Below, in pieces: positions 1 to 9,323 of a stretch of DNA of 64,000 nt. Under the pieces are notes generated by a model. That model was not told the origin of the DNA, ran no database searches, and saw only the letters and a list, made by a program, of their open reading frames with translations. Location: positions 1 through 64,000 of the forward strand of contig JASAON010001577.1 in the NCBI GenBank assembly GCA_030849065.1, written 5' to 3'. This DNA is from Jaenimonas drosophilae (lineage: Eukaryota; Euglenozoa; Kinetoplastea; Trypanosomatida; Trypanosomatidae). Made by a program: the position numbers and the translations under genes. Numbering within the stretch: position 1 is the stretch's first letter; each line of letters begins with the position of its first letter.

Positions 1-3000
1 GAGCGCTTGATGTACGTCACCTGCGGCCGATCCAACAACCTCGCCTTATCAAACACACGATAGCCGCAGTATGGCGCCGCACCGAGCTCTGCCTGACCAC
101 GCACCGACGTTGTTGTTGTGGGTGAGCGCCGTGAAGGCAGCTCCTCCACCACACGTCCTGGAGAGGTACTACGTGAGGTGTTGTTGTTGTTGGTACGCAT
201 GGAGCGAGGTGGAGCAGGTGAAATGAAGCTCTCCTTTGGTGCGGCACGTCTCCGATCTTGCTGGAAGCGGCGTTGGCGATCCTGCCACGTGTGAAGGCGC
301 AGCGCCAAATCTTCGTCGGTGGTGGCCCAGGCCATCGCGTCCTGCGGTGTACGTGCGAGGCTCAGCTTGGCGGCCTCGGCGAGAGCCTGTGGGGTGGCCA
401 TCATCTGCCGCGGGCTGCGCATCGAGACCATCTTCTCTGCTGCCGATGCAGCGGCCATGGCATCTTCATCATCTTCATCATCATCCTTCGTTGTTGGCAC
501 GACGCCGTACTTTTGCCGCACAGGTCGGAGGTTGTAGCCCGTTTGCTCCACCACTGCATCACCAATGCCAAGCTTCTCATCCACTTCACGTGCGTAGGCG
601 TGGATGCCGCTCGCTGGACGACGTGGGCGTTGTGCCTCGCCAACGTCTTCTTCTTCGGCACGTTCGTGAAGCTTCTGCACAGCTGCCGCCACACTCGCCG
701 GCACAGAGATGGGAGGTGGGGGAGGTGGAGAGGTTGGCTTCTTGTGGTGGCGACGTGGTTGTGGTTGTTGTGAGGATGATGCAGATGCGTGTTGTGGTGC
801 TCTACTCCTGCTTGCAGAGAAGCTTCCTTGTGTGGCTGGGCTGATGAGATGCGTGGAGTAGTCCGAGCGTGCGGAGGTGGAGCGTAGGAGATCATCGCTC
901 ACGAGCTGCAGCGGTGCGGAATCTGCCATACCGCCCACCGACAAGATGGAGGCGATGGCGGCAGAGGTGATGGGCGTGAGCAAGGTGTTGTTGGCCACGG
1001 CAGCAGCAGCAGCGGTGGTGGCGGTGCCGGGCCGGGCGGTGTTGGGCCGCAACGGCGGACGCCCCGACGCGATCTCCGTTGATCGACGTGGCGATGGATG
1101 AAGCCGATTCTTATCTGCGGCGTAGAGCGATGGGTTGGTGAGTGCCAGTGGCAGCACCACCACGGGTGGCACCACAGAGCCTGTGGCTGCTGCACTCGCT
1201 TGTGGCGGCATGCCAATGGGAATGTAGTCGTGACCGAAACAACCATCGGAGAGATACTCCGAGGGCGGTGAGAGGATCGGGCTGCGAAAGGAGCGTCGGC
1301 TCGAGCCCAGACTGCGTCGCCCGCCAAGACCATCATCAAAATCGTCATCATCATCATCTGATAAATCCCGATCACTCCCCGACGCACGAAGAGAGGGGCT
1401 CGTCTTCTTCACCCGACGACGCACAATCGTGGCGTGCAGCGGAGACGTCATGTTGAATGTGTTCCACGTCGAGTCGGGGCTGACGTCCTCCACGCGCAAC
1501 GCAATCTTCGTCGGATCCTCAACGGCAGTGGGCCGGAAGGGGTAGGCACCCGCGGCGTAGGATTCAAAGGTGCGGAGGTCTGAGTGCAGATTAGATGCTG
1601 CCGCATCGGGGCTCTCGCGGGAGCTCACGACGGGGAGGGCCGCGAGGGTGATGCCGCTCGTTGTGTAACGCGGGCCCTGCGCGAGGGCGTCGTCGGCCGA
1701 CATCGCTTCAACGTAGAGATCGCCAATGCTCTTGCCACCCTCTGTGGTGGGACCACCAACAACATTGTTGTTGCTCCCAGGGCGCTCCAACTCCGCCACG
1801 AGGGGTGGCGAGATGGCACGGCCCTGGCGTCGCACAGATTCCAGCTGCTCCCGCCGCAACTTTTCCCGCTGACGTCGGAATCCCTCACAAACCAAAAAAC
1901 GCTCACGCAGCGACACACGTCCGGCGAACACCTCATCATCGAGATCCTTCACATATCGAATGAGCCGGTCTTCTATCCCATCTGTCAGGGCGGGTGGTGA
2001 AAATACATCATCGTGATGTAGTTCCCAGCTACTACTCGTCGCATCCACGGCGGAGAGTACCTGCACGTAGGCGGCATGAATGCGCCGAGAGCGTTCTTGG
2101 TACCTGTACGATTCACTCAGAAGGGCGGCGCGCTGGCGGTCGGCCTCCATTTGGTCAATGAGCTGACGGCGCATTGCGGCGGCGATCTCAACCTGCTTCG
2201 AGCGACTCACGTAGCTGCCGTGGGAGTTTTCTGCGCGATGATGATGAATGTGCTGGCCACTTGCTCCACTGGCTGTCGGGGAGGTGCTGTTGCTACTGTT
2301 GGCGGAGCTGTGGGTGCCATATCGCAGGCCAGCCGCCTTGCACATCTCTTCCATGTGCTGCTCCATGGAGTGGATCTCGAGGAGGTGGCGCTCGCGTTGG
2401 CGTTCCTCACGTTCGTGAATTTGCTGCGCGCGGAGGTCCGCCTCCACGCTGCGCTGTTTTGCCACAAGCTCTTGGCCGCGCTGGCGTACAAGACGACGTT
2501 GGCTCTCCGGCCGCGCACATCGTACAAGCTCATCCTTCTTCCAAACCTCTGCCTCGGCGAGGTGGAGGTCGTAGTCCTCCTCGTGCCTAAAATCCGTGCA
2601 GTAGAGGTGTGCCAGCTGAGCAGGTGTGAGGCCATCAACGGGGGAGAGGAGCGAGAGCCGGCGTTTGCGTGTGGAGCTCGCGCTGGAGGGGGTGATGGGC
2701 GTGAGGCGTCGCGGCGTGTCGCGTGGGGTGGCGTCGGAGCAGGTTGAAGCGCTGCTCGACGTGTGGGCGTGTGTCTCACGTCGAGATGCATGGTGAGCAT
2801 GATGAAAGGGGGAGGTGCCATGCCCTTCTACATCGCGACGATGATTGGCGGCATCAGCCACCGCGGCGGCATAGTCTCTCCCAGAGTGTGTTCGCGGCCG
2901 CAGTGGTGGTGGTGCCGCGGGGCTCTTCGCCATGGCCATGGCGCTCGTTGTTGTGCGTGTGCCGATTCCACCTCCGCGTCGGCTGCCAACCCCGTCGCTC

Positions 3001-5171
3001 GTCGTGGTGGTGGCGGTGGCGGCGCGTCTGTAGGGCAGCAACATGGGCATGGTTGCCTCCTCCTCGAAGAGACACACACGAATGAGGGTCCAGACCTCCA
3101 CATAATCTTGTTCCGACACGCTGGCGATATCACGAAGAAAGATGAAGGGAAAACTGAAGAAGCGCTCAAAGAACGTGTCAAAGCCAACGTTGTCGCTGGT
3201 GCCGCGATAGATCCACTCCTCCTCCGCCACCGCCACGTGCATCTCCGTTAAGTGGGTTGGGAAGAAGAGATGGAGCAGATCGAGCACGAACTCCACGTAG
3301 GCCTTCTTTGGCAGCCGGTCCTCCGCATCTCTCGGGAGGGAGAAGAAGATGTCGCGCAGAGATTGTTGCACGAGGAGAGATGCTTGATGAAGATACTTCC
3401 ATACATGTGTGGCCACGCTGGTGGGATCGGGCGGAGGCATTGGGCATAGGCCCTCCCAGCAACGTGCGGGCTGCACAGTGGCGAGTGATGGAGTTCGTCG
3501 ATCCATGCTCATGCGGAGCTGCGGGCTCTCTTGCTGCACCTGCAACACAGGAAAGGGAATGCGTGGTACGTTGGCTAACAAGGCGGTCTCCTCTGCCAAG
3601 GTCGGAGAGGTGCCGAGGGCGGCTTCGTAGCCGCCATGATTGCGATTGAGAGTTGGTGGCTCCATCTCTGCGGGTGTGGTGCCGCCAACGTGGGTGAGGG
3701 CCGCACCACAACGCAATCGGTGCTCCTCGTGCAGGGCGCGGCAAAAAATCTTGTAGTGAAGCAGCAAGCGACTCTGACGGTAGGTGCCAAGAAAGAGGCG
3801 TCGTGGCTTTGCAGAAGCAGCAGCAGCAGGTGATAATGATGATGATGATGATGGAGCACGTCGTGGGATACTCAGATAAACGTTGATGTTGAGGGGTCCA
3901 TCAAAGGTTGGCCGCGGCTTTTCCTTGTCGGCCTCATCTCGTGGGTCGCGACGTACCTCGGCGAGCGCCCGTGCCGCGGCATCAGCCTCTTCATCATCAT
4001 CATCTTCGTCCATGAGGAGCTCCTCGTACTTAATGTGCCGCCCATACTGCCGCATCTGCATCAGCTTGCGATTGCGCTCATTCACGCGCCGAATGAGCCG
4101 CTCCTCCGTTTCCTTGCGACGCTCCGACGCATCCTTCTTTTCCTCCTCGCGGAGGTCGTCGGGCCACATCGCCATGCGTGGATCCGGGGCGATGCGAATA
4201 AAACCACTCGGGGGAAGTGGCATATCCCAAAAGTACGTCAAGCCGTACAAGTTGGTGGTGCCATCAATGCAAGCGAGGGCCGAACGTGTGAGACGTACCT
4301 GCTGATCTTCGGGAAGAATGAGGAAGTGGCCCTGCTCATCCACAGGACGACGCGGAATCTCATTGCCCTGAGCATCCATCTTGGCCCCAAGATAGGTGGG
4401 AACCTTCTTGCGTGTTGCTGCACGTGCCTCTACTTGCTCCACCATCTCCGTCCATCCATAGGGGCTTGGTGGTCGTGGCGGGAAGGTGTAGAGCGCCTCC
4501 TCCGCCTCCTCCGTCAAGAAGCGGCGGCTCGCCACCTCCACGCCTGCGTTGCGGCTCGGCGTTGGGCTCGCCACGATGTCGAGGCTCAGCGGATCGGGAA
4601 GTGGTGTGATACCATCGAGGATGTCCTGCGCATTGCGCTTTTTTTCGTGGCGTGTAGAGAGCAGAGATGCTCGACGCTTGTGTTTGAGGTGGTCTTCCAC
4701 CGCCCAGACCTGGCGTTGGCGCTCGGCGTCGTTGGCGGCGGGTGGCATGCATCCAAGCGCGACGCGGCGGAGCTGGGCGATGCCGGAGCGTTGAATCATC
4801 GCGTTGGGGTGGCGGGTGGAGAAGAGATCGGTGGCATCCACGTACACGTACTGCGCCATCACCTGCCGCTCCAGCATGCCTTGGGTGGAGGTGAGCTCCT
4901 CAGGACGATTGCGAAGCAGGAAGAGCTCTGCTTGATAGGCCTCCGTTGCTAGGTACGTTAGACGTGCGCGGTAGCCCGGATGTACCAAGATGAGCTTCCA
5001 CCACGGCAGCTCACGCAGCAGCTCCTCCTCATGAACCTCCACGTGATGCAAATCGTGTACGTTGATGTCTTCGAGCGGGGGGCAGACGGGGATGGGCGGA
5101 GATGGTCCCGCGGAGTTGGAGGTTGGCGGCCGCGGAAGCGTGCTTCCGGCCAAGGTGGCGAAGCTCGCCAT
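1..5171 (-). CDS. Very long hypothetical protein, 3' end off the left edge (1,723+ residues)
   Basis: I translated the minus strand from the ATG at 5171 and the frame stays open to base 1, so the stop lies outside the window. An in-frame TAG at 5196-5198 and a pyrimidine tract with first AG at 5227-5228 fix this ATG as the start. No known domain was recognised. Visible parts: an ordered N-terminal region (residues about 30-350, with PWWKLILVHPGYR near residue 53), an acidic stretch near 385, a Ser/Ala-rich break near 440, an ordered segment around 570-700 rich in aromatic residues (TFFERFFSFPFIFLRD), a charged Arg/Glu/Gln coiled-coil-like stretch at about 885-950, then mostly low-complexity Ser/Pro/Arg sequence with poly-Asp and poly-Pro. 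The charged helices and great length would suit a cytoskeletal or flagellar scaffold, but that is a guess. Confidence 0.85.
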   Translation of the reverse strand, partial: MASFATLAGSTLPRPPTSNSAGPSPPIPVCPPLEDINVHDLHHVEVHEEELLRELPWWKLILVHPGYRARLTYLATEAYQAELFLLRNRPEELTSTQGMLERQVMAQYVYVDATDLFSTRHPNAMIQRSGIAQLRRVALGCMPPAANDAERQRQVWAVEDHLKHKRRASLLSTRHEKKRNAQDILDGITPLPDPLSLDIVASPTPSRNAGVEVASRRFLTEEAEEALYTFPPRPPSPYGWTEMVEQVEARAATRKKVPTYLGAKMDAQGNEIPRRPVDEQGHFLILPEDQQVRLTRSALACIDGTTNLYGLTYFWDMPLPPSGFIRIAPDPRMAMWPDDLREEEKKDASERRKETEERLIRRVNERNRKLMQMRQYGRHIKYEELLMDEDDDDEEADAAARALAEVRRDPRDEADKEKPRPTFDGPLNINVYLSIPRRAPSSSSSLSPAAAASAKPRRLFLGTYRQSRLLLHYKIFCRALHEEHRLRCGAALTHVGGTTPAEMEPPTLNRNHGGYEAALGTSPTLAEETALLANVPRIPFPVLQVQQESPQLRMSMDRRTPSLATVQPARCWEGLCPMPPPDPTSVATHVWKYLHQASLLVQQSLRDIFFSLPRDAEDRLPKKAYVEFVLDLLHLFFPTHLTEMHVAVAEEEWIYRGTSDNVGFDTFFERFFSFPFIFLRDIASVSEQDYVEVWTLIRVCLFEEEATMPMLLPYRRAATATTTTSDGVGSRRGGGIGTRTTTSAMAMAKSPAAPPPLRPRTHSGRDYAAAVADAANHRRDVEGHGTSPFHHAHHASRRETHAHTSSSASTCSDATPRDTPRRLTPITPSSASSTRKRRLSLLSPVDGLTPAQLAHLYCTDFRHEEDYDLHLAEAEVWKKDELVRCARPESQRRLVRQRGQELVAKQRSVEADLRAQQIHEREERQRERHLLEIHSMEQHMEEMCKAAGLRYGTHSSANSSNSTSPTASGASGQHIHHHRAENSHGSYVSRSKQVEIAAAMRRQLIDQMEADRQRAALLSESYRYQERSRRIHAAYVQVLSAVDATSSSWELHHDDVFSPPALTDGIEDRLIRYVKDLDDEVFAGRVSLRERFLVCEGFRRQREKLRREQLESVRRQGRAISPPLVAELERPGSNNNVVGGPTTEGGKSIGDLYVEAMSADDALAQGPRYTTSGITLAALPVVSSRESPDAAASNLHSDLRTFESYAAGAYPFRPTAVEDPTKIALRVEDVSPDSTWNTFNMTSPLHATIVRRRVKKTSPSLRASGSDRDLSDDDDDDFDDGLGGRRSLGSSRRSFRSPILSPPSEYLSDGCFGHDYIPIGMPPQASAAATGSVVPPVVVLPLALTNPSLYAADKNRLHPSPRRSTEIASGRPPLRPNTARPGTATTAAAAAVANNTLLTPITSAAIASILSVGGMADSAPLQLVSDDLLRSTSARSDYSTHLISPATQGSFSASRSRAPQHASASSSQQPQPRRHHKKPTSPPPPPPISVPASVAAAVQKLHERAEEEDVGEAQRPRRPASGIHAYAREVDEKLGIGDAVVEQTGYNLRPVRQKYGVVPTTKDDDEDDEDAMAAASAAEKMVSMRSPRQMMATPQALAEAAKLSLARTPQDAMAWATTDEDLALRLHTWQDRQRRFQQDRRRAAPKESFISPAPPRSMRTNNNNTSRSTSPGRVVEELPSRRSPTTTTSVRGQAELGAAPYCGYRVFDKARLLDRPQVTYIKR

Positions 5172-5226
5172 GATGTAGGTGTACGACCTCGTACGCTACT
5201 TCTAAGAAACAAGTGTTGGTGCGTTT

Positions 5227-5280
5227 CTACACACACACACACACACACATACAAAGCGAAGAAATGCAAGGTGAAGCAGG
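5227..5280 (-). promoter_or_regulatory. Predicted trans-splice acceptor for the 1-5171 gene
   Basis: Minus-strand pyrimidine-rich tract (5258-5280) plus a TG run, then first AG at 5228-5227, giving a 55-nt 5'UTR without ATG. Confidence 0.5.
5229..5250. repeat. (AC)n microsatellite in a 5' leader
   Basis: Uninterrupted AC dinucleotides directly upstream of the predicted acceptor of the first gene. Reads as TG on the transcribed sense strand. Confidence 0.9.
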
Positions 5281-5408
5281 AGTACATCAATGAATGCATC
5301 ATCATCAAACCAAAAGCAACAAAAGATGAGCCACACTTTCATCACCCTTCATTCTTCATGCATGTGTGTGCGTGTGCTTGGTGGGATGAACGTCGTCCAT
5401 CGGCATCA

Positions 5409-6638
5409 TCACAGGCCCAACACGGCCTTCACGAAGCCGCACTTCTCCTCCACGCCCACAGCAACCGGCCGGCGCATCGCACCTCCGCCAGGATTGCTGA
5501 TGCCAAATTTGTTGGCCATACACATGGCCGGCCGCAGGGAAGCATCCATCGCCGGTACATCCAGAATAAATATGGTGGGTGATGATGATGATGATGATGA
5601 TGATGTCTTTTGCACCGCACGTCGTGCAAGAGGCACCTCCACCTCTGATAGAAGTACTTCCGCCGTGGGGAAGAAGGGGCTACTCCAGCTTGCGTTGCTG
5701 CTCCCATACAACAACGCACTCGCCTGGCGTAGTGAGGCCAATGCCCCACCACTCACGATGCTCCCCAGGGCTGGTGTGTTGTAGTAGGTACTCGCCACAA
5801 CAAGACGGCAGGACGAACATGATGATGATGATGTGTCGGTGTTGCGTCGTCCAGCACAACGCATCGATGGCATCTGCAACACGCCCTGACCATTGGTGCA
5901 GGTGAGCTCCCCAAAGTATATCACCGGAATGCCTGCCGATTCTGCACGACGCTGAAGTTGTTCCATCACTACGATGGCATCTCCACTTGTGTTCTTGAGT
6001 GCGCGCCGCCACCCGTCTTGCTGAGCGTTGAGGTAGTCCATCTGCCCTGTGCGGAGGAGGTAGCGCCACACACGCCATCGCTGCAAAGGACTGGGCCCAA
6101 ACACACGGAGATGAGCATCGCCTTCACGAACAAAATCTTCATCATCGCGCTTCTTCTGGTGTTGAATCGCGTCATCCTCCATGTTGGCAAACGCCACGAA
6201 GAAGAGCGGCTGACGTGTGGTGAGTTCCAGCACCGCGACATCCCACGCGGATTGCATCGTGGAGAGTACCACATCACCGCCACTTAGTGAGCGCGGCGGA
6301 CGATGTTGCGATCCCCCGCCAATCGCGCGAACAGCCTTCGTATTGCCAGTGAAGCGCTCCACGCACACATGGCCCATGAAGAAGAGAAGCAGCCGCAACA
6401 CACCACGTTGCAGTGGTGCCAACAACAACACACCCAGCACACGCACATGAAGGATGTAGAGCACGTACATGAGCAGATCCAACAACACGAGAAGAGGAAC
6501 TATGGTGATGAGGGTGAAGAGTAGCCTGAAGGGGAAGACGATGTTGGCCATGACGCGCCCGATTGTGGTTGGAGAGATGAAGGCCAGAAAGGGATTGATG
6601 CCTGTGGAGGCATCACCAAACAAACGGTACTTTTCCAT
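5409..6638 (-). CDS. PlsC/LPLAT-like membrane protein with degenerate catalytic motifs (409 aa)
   Basis: The start is the ATG at 6638; the frame is open three codons further only through a GTG. The N-terminus carries a long hydrophobic region (residues about 30-90) that can hold two or three membrane segments. Next come a block that lines up with the acyltransferase HX4D motif (STMQSAWD, Met128 where His is expected, Asp133 kept) and a block like the fungal Loa1/Vps66 and animal AUP1 motif FPEGTTTNG (YFGELTCTNGQG, residues 242-252, Gly of EGT replaced by Leu). This arrangement suggests an ER membrane member of the lysophospholipid acyltransferase family whose catalytic His is lost, so it may be non-enzymatic, as argued for AUP1. 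A poly-Ser tract (GAT repeat on the plus strand) sits near the C-terminus. Family assignment is by motif order only. Confidence 0.6.
   Translation of the reverse strand: MEKYRLFGDASTGINPFLAFISPTTIGRVMANIVFPFRLLFTLITIVPLLVLLDLLMYVLYILHVRVLGVLLLAPLQRGVLRLLLFFMGHVCVERFTGNTKAVRAIGGGSQHRPPRSLSGGDVVLSTMQSAWDVAVLELTTRQPLFFVAFANMEDDAIQHQKKRDDEDFVREGDAHLRVFGPSPLQRWRVWRYLLRTGQMDYLNAQQDGWRRALKNTSGDAIVVMEQLQRRAESAGIPVIYFGELTCTNGQGVLQMPSMRCAGRRNTDTSSSSCSSCRLVVASTYYNTPALGSIVSGGALASLRQASALLYGSSNASWSSPFFPTAEVLLSEVEVPLARRAVQKTSSSSSSSSPTIFILDVPAMDASLRPAMCMANKFGISNPGGGAMRRPVAVGVEEKCGFVKAVLGL
5581..5604. repeat. (GAT)8 coding microsatellite
   Basis: Eight GAT units on the plus strand, read in the overlapping minus-strand gene as TCA codons, giving a poly-Ser tract before the C-terminal 50 residues. 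Confidence 0.9.
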
Positions 6639-6989
6639 GATTATCACGCAATCTTAGAGGTGCGTGTGTGTGTGCGTGTGTGTGAGAGTGTGTGGTGAAG
6701 CACACGTACCAGCCTGGATACCAATCGTTGGGGTGCTCTTGTGGGATGTGATGAGAGAAGAAGAATAGGATGATGATAATGATGAAGCACGCGTAAAGAT
6801 TGGGAGGGCTCACCTCGACGACATCAACATACCACATGACGTAGTTCGCTCATATACCCACACAAGAGAAAGAGAAGGAGAGGAACACAAGATCGTAAGA
6901 CGATAAATAGACGTTGTGCGTCCATCCACGTACGCACACACAACAGCCTCATCACTATCCTACAACAACATCCCCCACCAACACACTCC
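6639..6989. other. Spacer between Kir-like and PlsC-like genes
   Basis: Contains the acceptor of the downstream gene and a GT/GA-rich microsatellite near 6663-6693. No credible ORF or structured RNA seen. Confidence 0.6.
6738..6770 (-). promoter_or_regulatory. Predicted trans-splice acceptor for the PlsC-like gene
   Basis: Minus-strand tract rich in CTT/TTC (6750-6770) followed by first AG at 6739-6738, about 100 nt before the ATG at 6638. Confidence 0.45.
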
Positions 6990-8834
6990 TCAGTCGGAGT
7001 TGGTCGTGGAGGTGAGCTCCTGCGATGCCGTTGGGACGAGGTCGTTGAAGTGGTGAAAATCAAGACGTATGCCGCCACTTTTTGGGTGAATGCGCACCAA
7101 CTTGCTCGAAAAGCGATGATGTGCCACCAAATCTGTGGTGATGTACGTATGTTTGGCCATGATGATGGCACTCGTATCCATGTCCGTCGCATCGAAGACG
7201 GCCACAATCTGAAAATCTGCCCCATCCGTTGATCCATCACTCGCCCCAACGTGCGCGCAACACGCAGCTGCATCACCTCCTCCAGGAGCACAACACGCTG
7301 CATCTGGGCAAAGAAGATCTGCACCACGTCGTGGTTGGTGCATGAAGCGATAGAGCGGGCTGTTTTCATCAATGATGTGTGTGATGGTGGCGGGGTACCA
7401 CAACGAGAGTTGTCCGCGAGGACCGTCGCGGAGGTATCGCTCCTCGGGGCAGCTCCACTCGAGCTCCGTCACGCACATGTGCGCGCGACGCAGCTCTGAC
7501 GTGTTGATGGAGCCGCTGCTGATGTTGTTGTTGCTGTAGGGCCGACGCATATCCACGGCGGCAGCGAGGCTATCCACGACGTGGCTCGTCGTGGGTGAGC
7601 GAGCTGGTGAGGATGAGCTACTCAGTGGTGCAATACCACCATCACCCTTCATGATCCCGTGCTCATCAACGGTGGCTCGTGTGGCGGTGGCGCCATAATC
7701 GGTACGACCCTCACGCGCACGTCCACGACGCTGTTGCGAATCCAAGACAGCATCATTATCACCATCATCACCATCTGATGCTGAGGAGGAGGAGGTACTG
7801 ACGGATGGCGCACGTGGATGGCGTTGACGCTTGGGAGAGGTGGAGGATGGAGGTGAAACGTGTGATGGCCGACCTTTGCGTCCACGGCCACCACCGTTTT
7901 CAGCTGTTGTGTTTGGTGTCACGTCCTCTGCTCCATCATCATCTCCACGCTGGTGCAGCTTTTGATGCTCCTCACGCTCTCGACGGCGACGACGTTCTTC
8001 GTGGTACACGGAGGAGCTCTCCGCTGACACACAAAACAAACGCAGCCGGCCATGCGCGAGCGGCTTCAGGTTTTCCATGCTTGCCATGCGGAAGGTGAGC
8101 TTCCACGATGGCGCGGCGGCACGTCCTCGCCGTGACGCAGCACCTCCACGTGAAGATGCACGTCCACCCTTCTCTTCCGTGGTTGTTGTGTTGAGTGTGC
8201 AGTAGCTGCTGAAGACGATGCGATGGCCGAGACGTGCCGTGGATTCCGCCTTGCCCACGACGAGTGCCGCCACCAAACCCACGAACAAGATATTTACGTA
8301 GCTGCACCCCATCACAATCACACTCCGCCCGGCGTAGCACGTACTCGTTGGATCAATCATGGTTGGCTCCTCGCCAAGATATCCTCCATTGGCGGCGAGA
8401 CTCACAACGGTGAAGTATAAGGCAATGATGCCATTTGTGTGCGGTGAGGTGCTCCTTGACGCCCCACCACAGACGCCAGACCACACAAGATACATCACGC
8501 TGAAGAGCAACACAATGAGGAGGTACACGAGGATGGAGAAGCCAACGAGCCACGACCACGATTGTGAGCGCAACGCGTGGAACCACGCCAGCTGGCGGAA
8601 ACGAAAGGCCCGCACGCCTTCCTGACGAACGGTGAGGTTGCCTTCATCATCAAAGACACGTACCTTGGCCCAGGAATCCATGAAGACGGCATCACGAACG
8701 TTGTGATTGCTGTTGTTGTTATTGTTGCTGCCAAGGAGATCCTTCGGGTACTCAAAGAGTGAGTACTGCAGATCTTCGGGGATGGTTGTATAGCCCCCAC
8801 GACCTTGTGGCGTGATGGACACACCACGTGGCAT
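6990..8834 (-). CDS. Inward-rectifier (Kir)-like potassium channel with atypical pore (614 aa)
   Basis: Two membrane helices flank a pore loop (M1 about 96-120, pore 137-156, M2 about 169-194). They are followed by the Kir cytoplasmic immunoglobulin-like domain: KLTFRMASMENLKPLAHGRL matches the Kir 'MWRVGDLRNS' strand, then ATITHIIDENSPLYRF matches 'PLTITHVIDxxSPFYD'. The C-terminal region FQIVAVFDATDMDTSAI ... HHRFSSKLV ... LDFHHF matches 'FEIVVxLEGTxExTGx...YxxxEIxWGHRF...VDYxxFH'. Two low-complexity insertions (residues about 216-245 and 285-455, Ser/Arg/Thr rich) split this domain. The canonical TxGYG filter is absent; the aligned stretch is SLAANGGYLGEE. The start at 8834 is preferred because the longer frame would add a VCVCVC peptide encoded by a CA repeat in the leader. 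The likely role is ion flux across the plasma or an internal membrane, but potassium selectivity is uncertain. Confidence 0.85.
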   Translation of the reverse strand: MPRGVSITPQGRGGYTTIPEDLQYSLFEYPKDLLGSNNNNNSNHNVRDAVFMDSWAKVRVFDDEGNLTVRQEGVRAFRFRQLAWFHALRSQSWSWLVGFSILVYLLIVLLFSVMYLVWSGVCGGASRSTSPHTNGIIALYFTVVSLAANGGYLGEEPTMIDPTSTCYAGRSVIVMGCSYVNILFVGLVAALVVGKAESTARLGHRIVFSSYCTLNTTTTEEKGGRASSRGGAASRRGRAAAPSWKLTFRMASMENLKPLAHGRLRLFCVSAESSSVYHEERRRRREREEHQKLHQRGDDDGAEDVTPNTTAENGGGRGRKGRPSHVSPPSSTSPKRQRHPRAPSVSTSSSSASDGDDGDNDAVLDSQQRRGRAREGRTDYGATATRATVDEHGIMKGDGGIAPLSSSSSPARSPTTSHVVDSLAAAVDMRRPYSNNNISSGSINTSELRRAHMCVTELEWSCPEERYLRDGPRGQLSLWYPATITHIIDENSPLYRFMHQPRRGADLLCPDAACCAPGGGDAAACCAHVGASDGSTDGADFQIVAVFDATDMDTSAIIMAKHTYITTDLVAHHRFSSKLVRIHPKSGGIRLDFHHFNDLVPTASQELTSTTNSD

Positions 8835-9323
8835 GATGAATGCTCCACAGACACACACACACACACGCACAACCAAAGTTTGGAGAGGTGGGGCTGAGAT
8901 GAATGATGATTATGATCAGAGCGAGCCAACAGGAACACAAGTATTCGTAAGCGTGGCCACTTCTTTGCGACTGCCAATCGGTCCAGCGCACAACATAAAA
9001 CGTCCTCGACGATGTAACTTGATGATAAATGAAGATGAAGTAGGAGCAGTGATGGTGTGGCACGCATCCAAAGCAACAATAGCAGCATGCTGTCAGTAGA
9101 GGTCGAGGTGGTGATGAAAATGGTACACGCTAATCGCACGGACATCTACGTCAATCTGCTGATCCAACAAAAAAAATAGCGCACAACACAATACTCAACA
9201 CACAATCACGTGAAGTGCGTGCGTTTCTGTGTTGGCCTTGGCGGATGACGCAGAGGTGGGAGAGATGCTAGATCCACGATGATGATGATGATGGCGCAGT
9301 GGGTGTGAAGCACCTACACATCA
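8835..9323. other. Spacer between PPP phosphatase and Kir-like genes
   Basis: Includes the Kir-like leader (pyrimidine-rich CCCCACCTCTCC on the minus strand near 8885-8897) and the phosphatase 3'UTR. No gene seen. Confidence 0.55.
8850..8868. repeat. (CA)n microsatellite in the Kir-like gene leader
   Basis: CA dinucleotides 16 nt before the chosen ATG. If translated they would encode an implausible Val-Cys repeat, which argues for the downstream start. Confidence 0.85.

Noticed and set aside
258..773. Plus-strand open frames opposite the first gene
   Set aside because: They are antisense shadows of the continuous minus-strand frame, with biased Trp/Cys/Arg composition and no motifs.
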